From the NCBI GenBank assembly GCA_947167535.1, contig CAMVIL010000012.1:1-12088 (forward strand): a DNA stretch of 12,088 nt, in the 5' to 3' direction. The position numbers and the translations under genes are program-made. Below are positions 4,962 through 11,051 of this stretch, piece after piece. Source of the stretch: an uncultured Ruminococcus sp. Its GTDB lineage: Bacteria > Bacillota > Clostridia > Oscillospirales > Ruminococcaceae. Each line of letters starts with the position of its first letter. The first letter of the stretch is position 1. Under the pieces are notes generated by a model that saw only the letters and a list, made by a program, of their open reading frames with translations, had not been told where the DNA came from and did not search any database.

Positions 4962-7907
4962 TTACTTAACTGTTACAGTGAATGCTCTGCTGGTCATAGC
5001 GGTGAGATCCCACTTGCCGTTAACCTTAGCGGCTACCAGCATCTTGTAGGTCTGGCCAGCCTTCAGCTTGGGAGAAGTGAAGGAAGTGGTGGTAGCGGGG
5101 ATCGACTGAGTCTGGATCTTCCACTTGCCTGCCAGGTATACTGCTACGCCGTAGTTCTCAGCGCCTTCAACAGCGGTCCAGTTGAGTCTGAACTGATGAT
5201 ACTCTTCGTTGTAATCGATGTTGGTGATGGTCGGGAACGGAAGTGCCGCGGGCTCGTTGGGAGTAACGGTGATAGCGTTGGACAGATCGTTGTACCACTT
5301 GCCGTTGAACTTGCAGATAACAGCAACCTTGTACTCTTCGCCGGCCTTGAGGTTCTCAAGAACATAGTAGGTCTTGTAGCTCTCAGTGATCATCTGCCAC
5401 TTGCCGTTGATGAATCCGAGTACGCCGTACTTCTCAGCGCCGTCTACTGCGTCCCAGGTAAGCTTAACAGCTTCGTCGCCCTTCTCGTAGGAAACTACGG
5501 GGTTCTGCTGGATATTAGCAACGTTTGCGACCAGAGTAGAAGTATACTCAACGCCGTCGATGCTGGCCTTAGCGGTGTACAGGATCTTGTCGTCCTTCTT
5601 CTCGGAGGTAACAACAGCGTCACTGCCCTCGGTCTTGCCGCATACGGAGCAAACTATGGCCAGCTTTGCGGTGTAACCGTTAGCAACGGGAGTCCAGCTC
5701 CAGATCGGAGTGCCGTAGCTATGATCGATCATATCGATGTTATCAAGAGTCTTCTCCTGAGTTGCGAACAGATCGTTCTCGAACTTAGCGGTGTATGTGG
5801 TCTCGCCCTTAGCGGTGCAGGAAGCAGCCTTGGTGACCTCTCTAGTGGTCTTTACAGTCTCGGTAACAGCATCGTCAGGATCGCCGTTTAAGCACTCTCT
5901 GGTAGCTGTAACTTCGCTGAAATCCTCGCTCCAGGTGTAAGAAGCGTCAGCATAGTCAGGAGCAAGCTTCTCGATCGGAACTTCCTTGGTCTGAACCTCA
6001 AAGTCCTCACCCGAGAATGTAGCGGTGTAGGTACCTACGCCCTGTGCCTTAACGGTAGGCTTCTTGGTTACTGAATATGTAGCTTCAACGGTCTCGTACT
6101 CTTCCAAGCCGCAGTCTGCGCACTTGCGGGTAGCGGTGCACTTGTAACCGTCGTCGGTAGCGGTCCACTCATAGCCCTTGACCTCGAAGGCGTGGGGGAG
6201 CTTGGCAATCGCTACGTCCTTCGAATCGGTGTAGTCCTTACCGTCGATGGTAGCAACAGCGGTGTATGTAGTCTTACCTTCCTCTGTGCAGGTAGCAGTT
6301 GTGGTCTCAGGTGTAACCTTAGCGAGAACAGCCTTTTCATCGCCACAGTCTGCGCAGCGGAAGTATGCAACAGCGGTGTTGTCGTCCTTCCAGAACCATG
6401 TTACTTCATAGTTGTGGCCGGTAGGAGCAACCTCAACGTCCTTGTTGTCGGTATATGTTCTGCCTTCGAATACTACGGTAGCAGTCAGAGTAGCAGCGCC
6501 GGACTCTGTGCAGGTAGGCTTGAGAGTAACCTTCTCGGTAATGGTAGCCTTAACTTCCTCAACGTGATCGCACTCTTTGCAGGCGAACTTGGCGGTAGCC
6601 TTGTTGTCCTTGTCCCAAACCCACTCAACATTTGTGGTGTACTTGTGACCCAGAGCATCAACGTTTTCAACAGTCCTGGTCTGCTCTACGAACAGCTTGT
6701 TCTTGAATGCTTCGGTGGTATAGGTGGTCTCGCCCTTGGCTTCGCAGGTAGGATTCTTGGTAACTTCGGAAGTAGTCTTTACAGTCTCGGTAACGGTATC
6801 CTGAGCGTCGCCGTTCTTGCAGGTAGCGGTAGCGGTAACTTCGGAATAATCCTCGGACCAAACGTATGTAGCCTCGTTGTACTCGGGATCAATTGCAGCG
6901 ATCTCAACGGTCTTGGTCCAGTCCTCGAATGCTTCGTTCTCGAAGGTAGCGGTGTAAACGCCTGTACCCTTTTCTCTAACGGTAGGAGCCTTTGTTACTT
7001 CGTAGGAAGCTACAACGGTCTCGGTCTCTACGTGATCCTTATCCTTGTCGTTAGCACACACGCGGGTAGCGGTAACGGTAAGCTCGCCCTTCTCGTTCTC
7101 GCCCTCTGTGTAAGTAGGAGTGCCCCACTTGTGGCCGAGCTTCTCGATCGGGAATTCCTGTGTGTCGGTATACTCCTCACCGTCCAGCTCAACTGTAGCG
7201 GTGTAGATAACCTTACCGTCCTTCTCGCAGGTAGGATTAACAACTTCGGTAGTTACGTCAGCGGCAATGGTCTCTGTCTTGCCGCAGCCATCAGCAGTAC
7301 ACTTGAAGAATGCGGAAGCGCCCTCAGTACCGAACCAGTGCCATGTAGGCTCGCCCCATGTATGATGAGCAGCTACGGTAACAGCGTCCAGAGTGGTCTG
7401 AACCTTTGCGCCGTTCTCGCCTTCGATATAGATATTTCCGTCAGAGCCGGTAAAATACTCAATATTTCCGTCTTCTGTGCAGGTAGGATCCTTAGCTTCA
7501 ACCTTTGTATACTCGATCACGATCTCAACAAGAGAATCCTTAGCTGCCTTGTATGCGTCGAGGAGTTCATTGTAATAGAACGAACCCTCACTTTCTAACA
7601 TATCTGCAGCCTGTTGTTCGTCCATATCCTTAAGCCAGCCTAAGAAGCCATTAGCATCCTCTAAAGCCATTTCGAGATCCGCGCCCAGCTTTTCGTCCAA
7701 AGCCGTGTAATTCTTGATAAACCAATCATGTGCCTCATTGTACAGATCATTAAGGTTATCGGGATATACTTCCTGATTAGAAACAACGCCCGAACCGCCG
7801 CCGGTGGACTCCGTATCAGCGTTTACTGCGAATGCGGGTGCATAGCTTGCTGCGGTCAGAACTGCGGTCATACCTGCTAATGTTCTCTTCATGATGTCTT
7901 TTTTCAT
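4962..7907 (-). CDS. Large secreted repeat protein with two C-terminal fibronectin-III-like domains
   Basis: A 981-residue protein. The start at 7907 has AAGGAGG 8 nt upstream; an in-frame ATG at 7976 has no ribosome site and would put 23 charged residues before the signal peptide. Order: signal peptide (about 1-32); an acidic helical region (about 45-135); eight repeats of 74-84 residues (141-772) plus a partial ninth (773-801); two FN3-like domains (802-886 and 889-981, both with LTW/LNW, GAExYGV and LKAGxxYK). Typical repeats begin PTCxxxG, carry a YTA...DGxxYT strand pair and a LGH turn, and end in a CxxC segment. No LPXTG, dockerin or catalytic domain is seen, so attachment is unknown. 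The gene uses many GCT, GTA, ACC and AAG codons, unlike the GCG/GCC-rich left surface gene; with the strong promoter this hints at high expression. It is probably a structural or binding surface protein. Confidence 0.9.
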   Translation of the reverse strand: MKKDIMKRTLAGMTAVLTAASYAPAFAVNADTESTGGGSGVVSNQEVYPDNLNDLYNEAHDWFIKNYTALDEKLGADLEMALEDANGFLGWLKDMDEQQAADMLESEGSFYYNELLDAYKAAKDSLVEIVIEYTKVEAKDPTCTEDGNIEYFTGSDGNIYIEGENGAKVQTTLDAVTVAAHHTWGEPTWHWFGTEGASAFFKCTADGCGKTETIAADVTTEVVNPTCEKDGKVIYTATVELDGEEYTDTQEFPIEKLGHKWGTPTYTEGENEKGELTVTATRVCANDKDKDHVETETVVASYEVTKAPTVREKGTGVYTATFENEAFEDWTKTVEIAAIDPEYNEATYVWSEDYSEVTATATCKNGDAQDTVTETVKTTSEVTKNPTCEAKGETTYTTEAFKNKLFVEQTRTVENVDALGHKYTTNVEWVWDKDNKATAKFACKECDHVEEVKATITEKVTLKPTCTESGAATLTATVVFEGRTYTDNKDVEVAPTGHNYEVTWFWKDDNTAVAYFRCADCGDEKAVLAKVTPETTTATCTEEGKTTYTAVATIDGKDYTDSKDVAIAKLPHAFEVKGYEWTATDDGYKCTATRKCADCGLEEYETVEATYSVTKKPTVKAQGVGTYTATFSGEDFEVQTKEVPIEKLAPDYADASYTWSEDFSEVTATRECLNGDPDDAVTETVKTTREVTKAASCTAKGETTYTAKFENDLFATQEKTLDNIDMIDHSYGTPIWSWTPVANGYTAKLAIVCSVCGKTEGSDAVVTSEKKDDKILYTAKASIDGVEYTSTLVANVANIQQNPVVSYEKGDEAVKLTWDAVDGAEKYGVLGFINGKWQMITESYKTYYVLENLKAGEEYKVAVICKFNGKWYNDLSNAITVTPNEPAALPFPTITNIDYNEEYHQFRLNWTAVEGAENYGVAVYLAGKWKIQTQSIPATTTSFTSPKLKAGQTYKMLVAAKVNGKWDLTAMTSRAFTVTVK
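5592..7487 (-). repeat. Eight diverged protein repeats, with a three-unit block present twice
   Basis: Units by protein position: U1 141-224, U2 225-307, U3 308-385, U4 386-463, U5 464-537, U6 538-616, U7 617-694, U8 695-772. U2-U3-U4 (7235-6519) and U6-U7-U8 (6296-5592) match in order: U2 and U6 share a TATRxCA...SYEVTK / YSVTK ending; U3 and U7 share PTV, a GxYTATF strand, Y-x-WSED-x-SEVTAT and the TVTETVKTT / AVTETVKTT strand; U4 and U8 share KGETTYT and a LF-x-x-Q strand. This points to duplication of a three-unit block followed by divergence. Confidence 0.8.
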
Positions 7908-8099
7908 TGATTTTTCCTCCTTAATATAGAAAAATGAATAATATTTCGCGTTCCTTATTGGGATAATCTCTTCCATAGGATACGCAATATTAAATGTTTT
8001 GCCGTTCCGAATCCGTCCCCAACTAATGTTGCCGACAGATGGACCGACTGATTGGATTCAAGGCTATTCATAAGTTCTTAACCTTTCGTCCTCTCCACG
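7908..8099 (-). promoter_or_regulatory. Long leader of the large surface-protein gene
   Basis: About 190 nt lie between the predicted transcription start (near 8099) and the start codon. Two helices can be drawn: GAATCC/GGATTC (8009-8014 with 8054-8059) enclosing about 39 nt, and GCGTTCC/GGATACGC (7948-7954 with 7978-7985, one bulge). I do not recognise a known riboswitch class, and no terminator hairpin with a T run is present before the gene. The leader may stabilise the mRNA or carry a cis-regulatory fold. Confidence 0.4.
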
Positions 8100-8105
8100 T
8101 TTATT

Positions 8106-8134
8106 ATTATAGCACATTTATTTCAAATTGACAA
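8106..8134 (-). promoter_or_regulatory. Strong SigA-type promoter of the large surface-protein gene
   Basis: On the minus strand TTGTCA (8134-8129), a 17-bp spacer ending in TGC (extended -10), and a perfect TATAAT (8111-8106). The surroundings are A+T-rich. Confidence 0.8.
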
Positions 8135-8435
8135 GTCATTTTTATAAGTTTTTGTGAATTTCTCGCATTTTTGTATACTATGCACAAGAACGACCGTTTT
8201 TTGTCCCTTACGAAATCGTGGCGTTTTTGTGAATGATAAAAGAATATTCAAATGACTGCCCCCGACCCGTCAAAAAAATGTGTCGAATGCGTTAAATCTT
8301 TGGAAATTCAGCATTACAAAAGCCAAAAGCGGGTCTCTGCCGTCCGTTTGTCGGAAGGCGGATATAACGATATGAAACCGAGATGCCATTACCGCCCCGT
8401 AACCCCCGAAATCAGCGTTTTATCCTACTAAACCG
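8135..8435. other. Gene-free stretch of about 300 bp
   Basis: I see no open frame with a ribosome site here. The left half is A+T-rich. A hairpin, GCCGTCCG-TTTGT-CGGAAGGC (8339-8359, 8 bp with one mismatch), stands out but lacks a T run on either strand. A possible weak plus-strand promoter (TTGTGA, 16 bp, TATACT ending near 8180) leads into no gene. The stretch separates the dtxR-type terminator from the surface-gene promoter. Confidence 0.5.
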
Positions 8436-8482
8436 TAAAAAAATATAACAAAATAGGCTGTACAGAGGGTATCTGCACAGCC
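8436..8482 (-). terminator. Terminator of the MntR/DtxR-type gene
   Basis: On the minus strand GGCTGTGCAG pairs with CTGTACAGCC (8482-8473 with 8465-8456, 10 bp including one G-T pair) around a 7-nt loop, followed by TATTTTGTTATATTTTTTT. It lies about 55 bp past the stop codon. A second hairpin, CGGGGAT-CATTT-ATCCCCG, spans the stop codon itself and is followed on the minus strand by GCATTTT; it could act as an additional weak terminator. Confidence 0.8.
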
Positions 8483-8537
8483 ATTTCGCACAAAATATAT
8501 CCAAAAATTCAGCGGATCCAGAGCCAAAATGCGGGGA

Positions 8538-8927
8538 TCATTTATCCCCGGAGCGGGTGCTGAGGAATGCCTTCATCTTAGAGAAGCTCTCAGCGCTGAT
8601 AACGTGTTCCAGTCGGCAGGCGTCCTTAGCGGCGACCTGCGGATCCACGCCGATCTCCACGAGCCAACTGGTAAAGAAGCGGTGGCGTTCGTAGATAGTC
8701 TCAGCGACCTCCCTGCCGGCCTCAGTGAGAGTGATATATCCGTTCTCGTCTATATTAATGAATCCACCCTGGCGAAGTATCCCCATAGCTCTGCTGACGC
8801 TGGGCTTAGAGAGTTCCATCTCCCGCACAACGTCGATACTGCGTACCTCTCCGATCCTCTGGTGCAGGATCAGTATTGTCTCAAGGTAATCCTCGCCCGA
8901 TTCATATATCTTCTTTTCTTGTCCCAT
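8538..8927 (-). CDS. MntR/DtxR-family metal-dependent transcriptional repressor, short form
   Basis: A 129-residue regulator with an N-terminal winged helix (about 10-70; recognition helix around SKPSVSRAMGIL, 40-51) and a metal-binding dimerisation domain (72-122). It lacks the C-terminal SH3-like domain of DtxR, as MntR does. Aligned by eye, the metal ligands are Asp13 and Glu16 (MntR Asp8 and Glu11, in EDYLE), His82 (His77), Cys104 (MntR Glu99, DtxR Cys102), Glu107 and His108. The site is therefore MntR-like at the N-terminal end and DtxR-like at Cys104, so Mn versus Fe specificity cannot be called. Such proteins bind DNA when loaded with Mn(II) or Fe(II) and repress metal uptake genes. 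The ATG at 8927 follows AAAGGAGAT by 6 nt. No metal transporter is adjacent; the gene stands alone between its own promoter and terminator. Confidence 0.92.
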   Translation of the reverse strand: MGQEKKIYESGEDYLETILILHQRIGEVRSIDVVREMELSKPSVSRAMGILRQGGFINIDENGYITLTEAGREVAETIYERHRFFTSWLVEIGVDPQVAAKDACRLEHVISAESFSKMKAFLSTRSGDK

Positions 8928-8961
8928 TTTGGCATCTCCTTTCGGGTCATGAGTTTAGATA

Positions 8962-8990
8962 ATTATACCACACACACCGGAAAAAGTCAA
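8962..8990 (-). promoter_or_regulatory. SigA-type promoter of the MntR/DtxR-type gene
   Basis: On the minus strand TTGACT (8990-8985), a 17-bp spacer containing GTGTGTGTGG, and TATAAT (8967-8962) preceded by TGG. Transcription would start near 8955, giving a leader of about 28 nt. Confidence 0.8.
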
Positions 8991-9202
8991 GTGTATGGAT
9001 TTTTTGTGTCGAAAAATAGGGCGAGTGCAGAGCCGGAGTCGCACCTTGCGGTGCGATTTGGTCTTGGACTCGATTCGCTTACGCTCCCTCTTTATATAGT
9101 ATAGGCTGGTTGGATCGCGATTCTCTTTGGCCGCGCCGCTGCACCCGCTTTATAGACCTCCGTTGTGCGCTCTCTGCATTTTGAAAAAATATCCAAAACC
9201 AC
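8991..9202. other. Gene-free divergent region with a stem-loop
   Basis: Between the two divergent promoters I find no gene. TCGCACC-TTGC-GGTGCGA (9039-9056) is a perfect 7-bp hairpin; an alternative outer pairing GAGTC/GACTC (9036-9040 with 9067-9071) encloses it. The rest (9060-9180) is G+C-richer than the promoter flanks and contains AGCG/CGCT-type short inverted repeats reminiscent of the cluster at 4657-4797. It may be a degraded interspersed element. A long minus-strand frame crossing here and the HPr gene is an antisense artefact. Confidence 0.45.
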
Positions 9203-9231
9203 TTGAAATATCCCACGAAATATGCTATACT
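9203..9231 (+). promoter_or_regulatory. SigA-type promoter of the HPr gene
   Basis: TTGAAA (9203-9208), a 17-bp spacer ending TGC, and TATACT (9226-9231), giving an extended -10 promoter. Transcription would start near 9238 with a leader of about 55 nt. No cre-like operator is obvious. Confidence 0.75.
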
Positions 9232-9292
9232 GATTGTATAGGGTCGTCCGCTCGGGACTGCCCGCTATCTGCCGAGAAAGGGGCGTTGTTTT

Positions 9293-9556
9293 ATGGTATC
9301 TCAAAATGTAGTTGTTATCAATCCCGAAGGCTTGCATATGCGACCTGCCGGGGAACTCGCTAAATTCGCTAAGGCTCATCCCGATAATACTATTATGGTG
9401 TGCTACGGCGGCAGGTCGGTAAACGCCTCGTCGCTCATGCAGGTCATGATGGCAGGCATCAACTGCGGCTCCGAGGTTCGCCTCGAAGTCTCCGGCAACG
9501 ACGAACAGGCTGTCCTTGACGCTCTTGTCAAAAAGTTTAGAAACGGATTCGCCTAA
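9293..9556 (+). CDS. HPr-family phosphocarrier protein
   Basis: An 87-residue protein, the usual HPr length. The active-site loop reads EGLHMRPAGEL (12-22) with the phosphorylatable His15 and the supporting Arg17 and Pro18. The regulatory helix reads VNASSLMQVMMAGI (43-56); Ser47 aligns with B. subtilis Ser46, the HPr-kinase target. Both sites are present, so it is HPr rather than Crh. HPr passes phosphate from enzyme I to PTS sugar transporters and, when serine-phosphorylated, acts with CcpA in carbon control. Met16 replaces the more common Ala of GIHARPA. No enzyme I, kinase or PTS permease is nearby, so whether this is the main HPr or a paralogue cannot be decided. AAAGGGG lies 9 nt before the ATG. 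No terminator follows; the next promoter starts 5 bp after the stop codon. Confidence 0.92.
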   Translation: MVSQNVVVINPEGLHMRPAGELAKFAKAHPDNTIMVCYGGRSVNASSLMQVMMAGINCGSEVRLEVSGNDEQAVLDALVKKFRNGFA

Positions 9557-9560
9557 GCTA

Positions 9561-9589
9561 TTGACATCGGACACGAAAAAGTGTATAAT
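9561..9589 (+). promoter_or_regulatory. Consensus SigA promoter of the SH3b membrane-protein gene
   Basis: Perfect TTGACA (9561-9566) and TATAAT (9584-9589) with a 17-bp spacer. Transcription would start near 9596, about 76 nt before the ATG. It begins immediately after the HPr stop codon, so the gene may also receive HPr readthrough. Confidence 0.85.
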
Positions 9590-9671
9590 AAAAGGTGTGT
9601 TCGGAAAAGATAAACAGAGGACATATAATATAGTATAAATAGATCGGTTATCCATCAGGAGGGATAATATA

Positions 9672-10370
9672 ATGGCAAGAACAAACGATCGCGATCCCCG
9701 CAGACAGGGCGAAAGACGATATCAGGGAGACAGACCGTCTCAGCCTCAGCGTGCGCGTCAGCAGCAGTACCGCGGCGAGCAGCGCTATCAGGGCGAGCGC
9801 CGTCCGGTTCAGGGTCAGGGTTACAGAGACGACCCCCGCTACCGCGAGCCTGTCCGCAGACGCGAAGCACCTGTTGAGGAATCAGGCTTTGAGGTCGCTT
9901 CCACCATCAAAGGGATCATTGCGGTGTTCATCACCGTTCTCATAGTGATCGTAATTATAATGCTTTTCGCGAAGAGTCTTTTCGTGACCAACACCGAGAT
10001 CAACAAGAACGTCAAGACAGGTCATCTGACCGAGACGGCTTATGTTTCGGTGGATCCCAACGCCACGCTCCCGAATCAGGAAGAGGTCGTTGCCACCGAG
10101 ACCACCAAGAAGAAGAAAAAGAAGGACACCGAGACCGAAGCATCTGTAGCACTTCCCGAGGGTCTGGACACTTCCAACGCGGGCGACTATATTGTAAACG
10201 ACGCGGTATATCTGCATCCCGAGCCCAGTTCCTCCAGTGCCGAGCTGGTAACGCTGAACAAGGGCGACGAGGTCAAGGTCTACGGCAACTCCAACTACGG
10301 CTGGTACTATCTTGAGTACAAGGGTCAGCTGGGGTATGCATGGGGAACTTACTTCACACCCAAGAGCTGA
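9672..10370 (+). CDS. Membrane protein with Arg/Gln-rich cytoplasmic tail and extracytoplasmic SH3b domain
   Basis: A 232-residue bitopic protein. Residues 1-70 are disordered and basic, with about nineteen arginines, many Gln/Tyr/Gly, and repeated RYQGD / RYQGE motifs. Residues 81-100 form one transmembrane segment (GIIAVFITVLIVIVIIMLFA). A linker with a KKKKKK run (146-151) and many Thr/Glu leads to a bacterial SH3 (SH3b) domain at about 172-230: YIVNDAVYLHPEPS, LNKGDEVKVYG, WYYLEYKGQLGYAWGTYF. SH3b domains usually bind peptidoglycan or other wall ligands, so it probably tethers the membrane to the wall or senses it; no enzyme domain is present. The basic tail could bind nucleic acid or membrane phospholipid (inference). 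AGGAGGG lies about 7 nt before the ATG. It has its own promoter and terminator. Confidence 0.85.
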   Translation: MARTNDRDPRRQGERRYQGDRPSQPQRARQQQYRGEQRYQGERRPVQGQGYRDDPRYREPVRRREAPVEESGFEVASTIKGIIAVFITVLIVIVIIMLFAKSLFVTNTEINKNVKTGHLTETAYVSVDPNATLPNQEEVVATETTKKKKKKDTETEASVALPEGLDTSNAGDYIVNDAVYLHPEPSSSSAELVTLNKGDEVKVYGNSNYGWYYLEYKGQLGYAWGTYFTPKS

Positions 10371-10390
10371 AAAGCTAACAATCGAGGATC

Positions 10391-10425
10391 ACGTCTCCGA
10401 GCGGAAAAGTTCGGGGACGTTTTTT
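10391..10425 (+). terminator. Rho-independent terminator of the SH3b membrane-protein gene
   Basis: ACGTCTCCGA (10391-10400) pairs with TCGGGGACGT (10411-10420), one G-T pair, and is followed by TTTTT. It lies 20 bp past the stop codon. Confidence 0.9.
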
Positions 10426-10492
10426 ATGTGTGAAAAAACAGCCGAAAAATTTGTCTAAAACGCACAAATTTATCAAGAATTTAAAAGAATTG

Positions 10493-10521
10493 TAGACATT
10501 CGGAGCGAACTATGCTATAAT
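10493..10521 (+). promoter_or_regulatory. SigA-type promoter of the Nudix gene
   Basis: TAGACA (10493-10498), a 17-bp spacer ending TATGC (extended -10), and TATAAT (10516-10521). Transcription would start near 10528. Confidence 0.7.
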
Positions 10522-10577
10522 ATTAACAATAGAGATCATGACGGGCGCAGTATGTGCCGCGTCGGAAAGGAAAAACA

Positions 10578-10982
10578 ATGCTGCACGAGAAATCATGCGG
10601 TGGGATAGTTTACAGAAAATATCACGGCAACACCGAGATACTTCTTATCAAGCACATAGGCAGCGGGCACTGGTCGTTTCCGAAGGGTCATGTCGAAGCC
10701 GGCGAGACGGAGCTCGAGACCGCCATGCGCGAGATCAAAGAGGAAACAGGCATCGACGTAATGCTGGATCCCACCTTCAGAGAGCTTGTGACATACAGCC
10801 CCAAAAAGGACACCCAGAAGGTCGTAGTATATTTCATCGCGAAAGCGAAGCCGGGCAGTCCCGTTCCGCAGGAGAACGAAGTTGCCGAAGTACGCTGGGT
10901 AGAGATAAACCGCGCCGCCGAGCTTCTGGTTTACGACAACGACCGCTGTATCGTCAACAAGGCGAAGAAATTCATACCTTAA
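10578..10982 (+). CDS. Nudix hydrolase, probably Ap4A-hydrolase-like
   Basis: A 134-residue cytosolic hydrolase with a complete Nudix box, Gx5Ex7REUxEExGU, at residues 37-59: Gly37, Glu43, Arg51-Glu52, Glu55-Glu56 (the metal-binding and catalytic glutamates) and Gly58. The flanking SCGGIVYR and GHWSFPKGHVEAGE are typical of bacterial bis(5'-nucleosyl)-tetraphosphatase-like members, so diadenosine polyphosphates or a related nucleoside diphosphate-X compound are the likely substrates; the exact one cannot be read from sequence. The ATG at 10578 follows AAGGA by 6 nt; an in-frame GTG at 10554 extends the frame by eight residues but has no ribosome site. The gene is monocistronic, and a terminator starts 6 bp after the stop codon. 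It converges with the phosphofructokinase gene. Confidence 0.93.
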   Translation: MLHEKSCGGIVYRKYHGNTEILLIKHIGSGHWSFPKGHVEAGETELETAMREIKEETGIDVMLDPTFRELVTYSPKKDTQKVVVYFIAKAKPGSPVPQENEVAEVRWVEINRAAELLVYDNDRCIVNKAKKFIP

Positions 10983-10988
10983 CTAAAG

Positions 10989-11017
10989 AAAGCACCGCTT
11001 AGATGGCGGTGCTTTTT
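10989..11017. terminator. Shared terminator between the Nudix and phosphofructokinase genes
   Basis: AAAGCACCGC (10989-10998) pairs with GCGGTGCTTT (11006-11015) around a 7-nt loop. It is followed by TTTTTG on the plus strand and by TTTCTTTAG on the minus strand. It is the only hairpin in the 69-bp gap between the two converging genes, so it probably ends both transcripts. Confidence 0.85.
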
Positions 11018-11051
11018 GTTGTTCTGTATTCCGGGATAGTGAGTGGCGGGG

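Noticed and set aside
4646..4969. Plus-strand frame of 107 codons across the hairpin cluster
   Set aside because: No ribosome site, and it reads through five palindromes and a terminator. More likely a false gene over an intergenic repeat element.
6192..7598. A 468-codon open frame on the plus strand opposite the large surface-protein gene
   Set aside because: It is the antisense of a repetitive coding region; its Val/Leu/Gly/Ser-rich product mirrors the Thr/Glu/Ala codons of the real gene, and it has no ribosome site.
7908..7976. In-frame ATG at 7976 as the start of the large surface-protein gene
   Set aside because: No ribosome site precedes it and the extra 23 residues would spoil the signal peptide; AAGGAGG precedes the ATG at 7907.
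8150..8435. A small RNA driven by a TTGTGA-16-TATACT promoter
   Set aside because: The -35 match is poor and no terminator follows on the plus strand; nothing else supports a transcript.
9092..9655. A 187-codon minus-strand frame spanning the HPr gene
   Set aside because: It covers the clear HPr gene in antisense together with two plus-strand promoters, and its product resembles no family I know.
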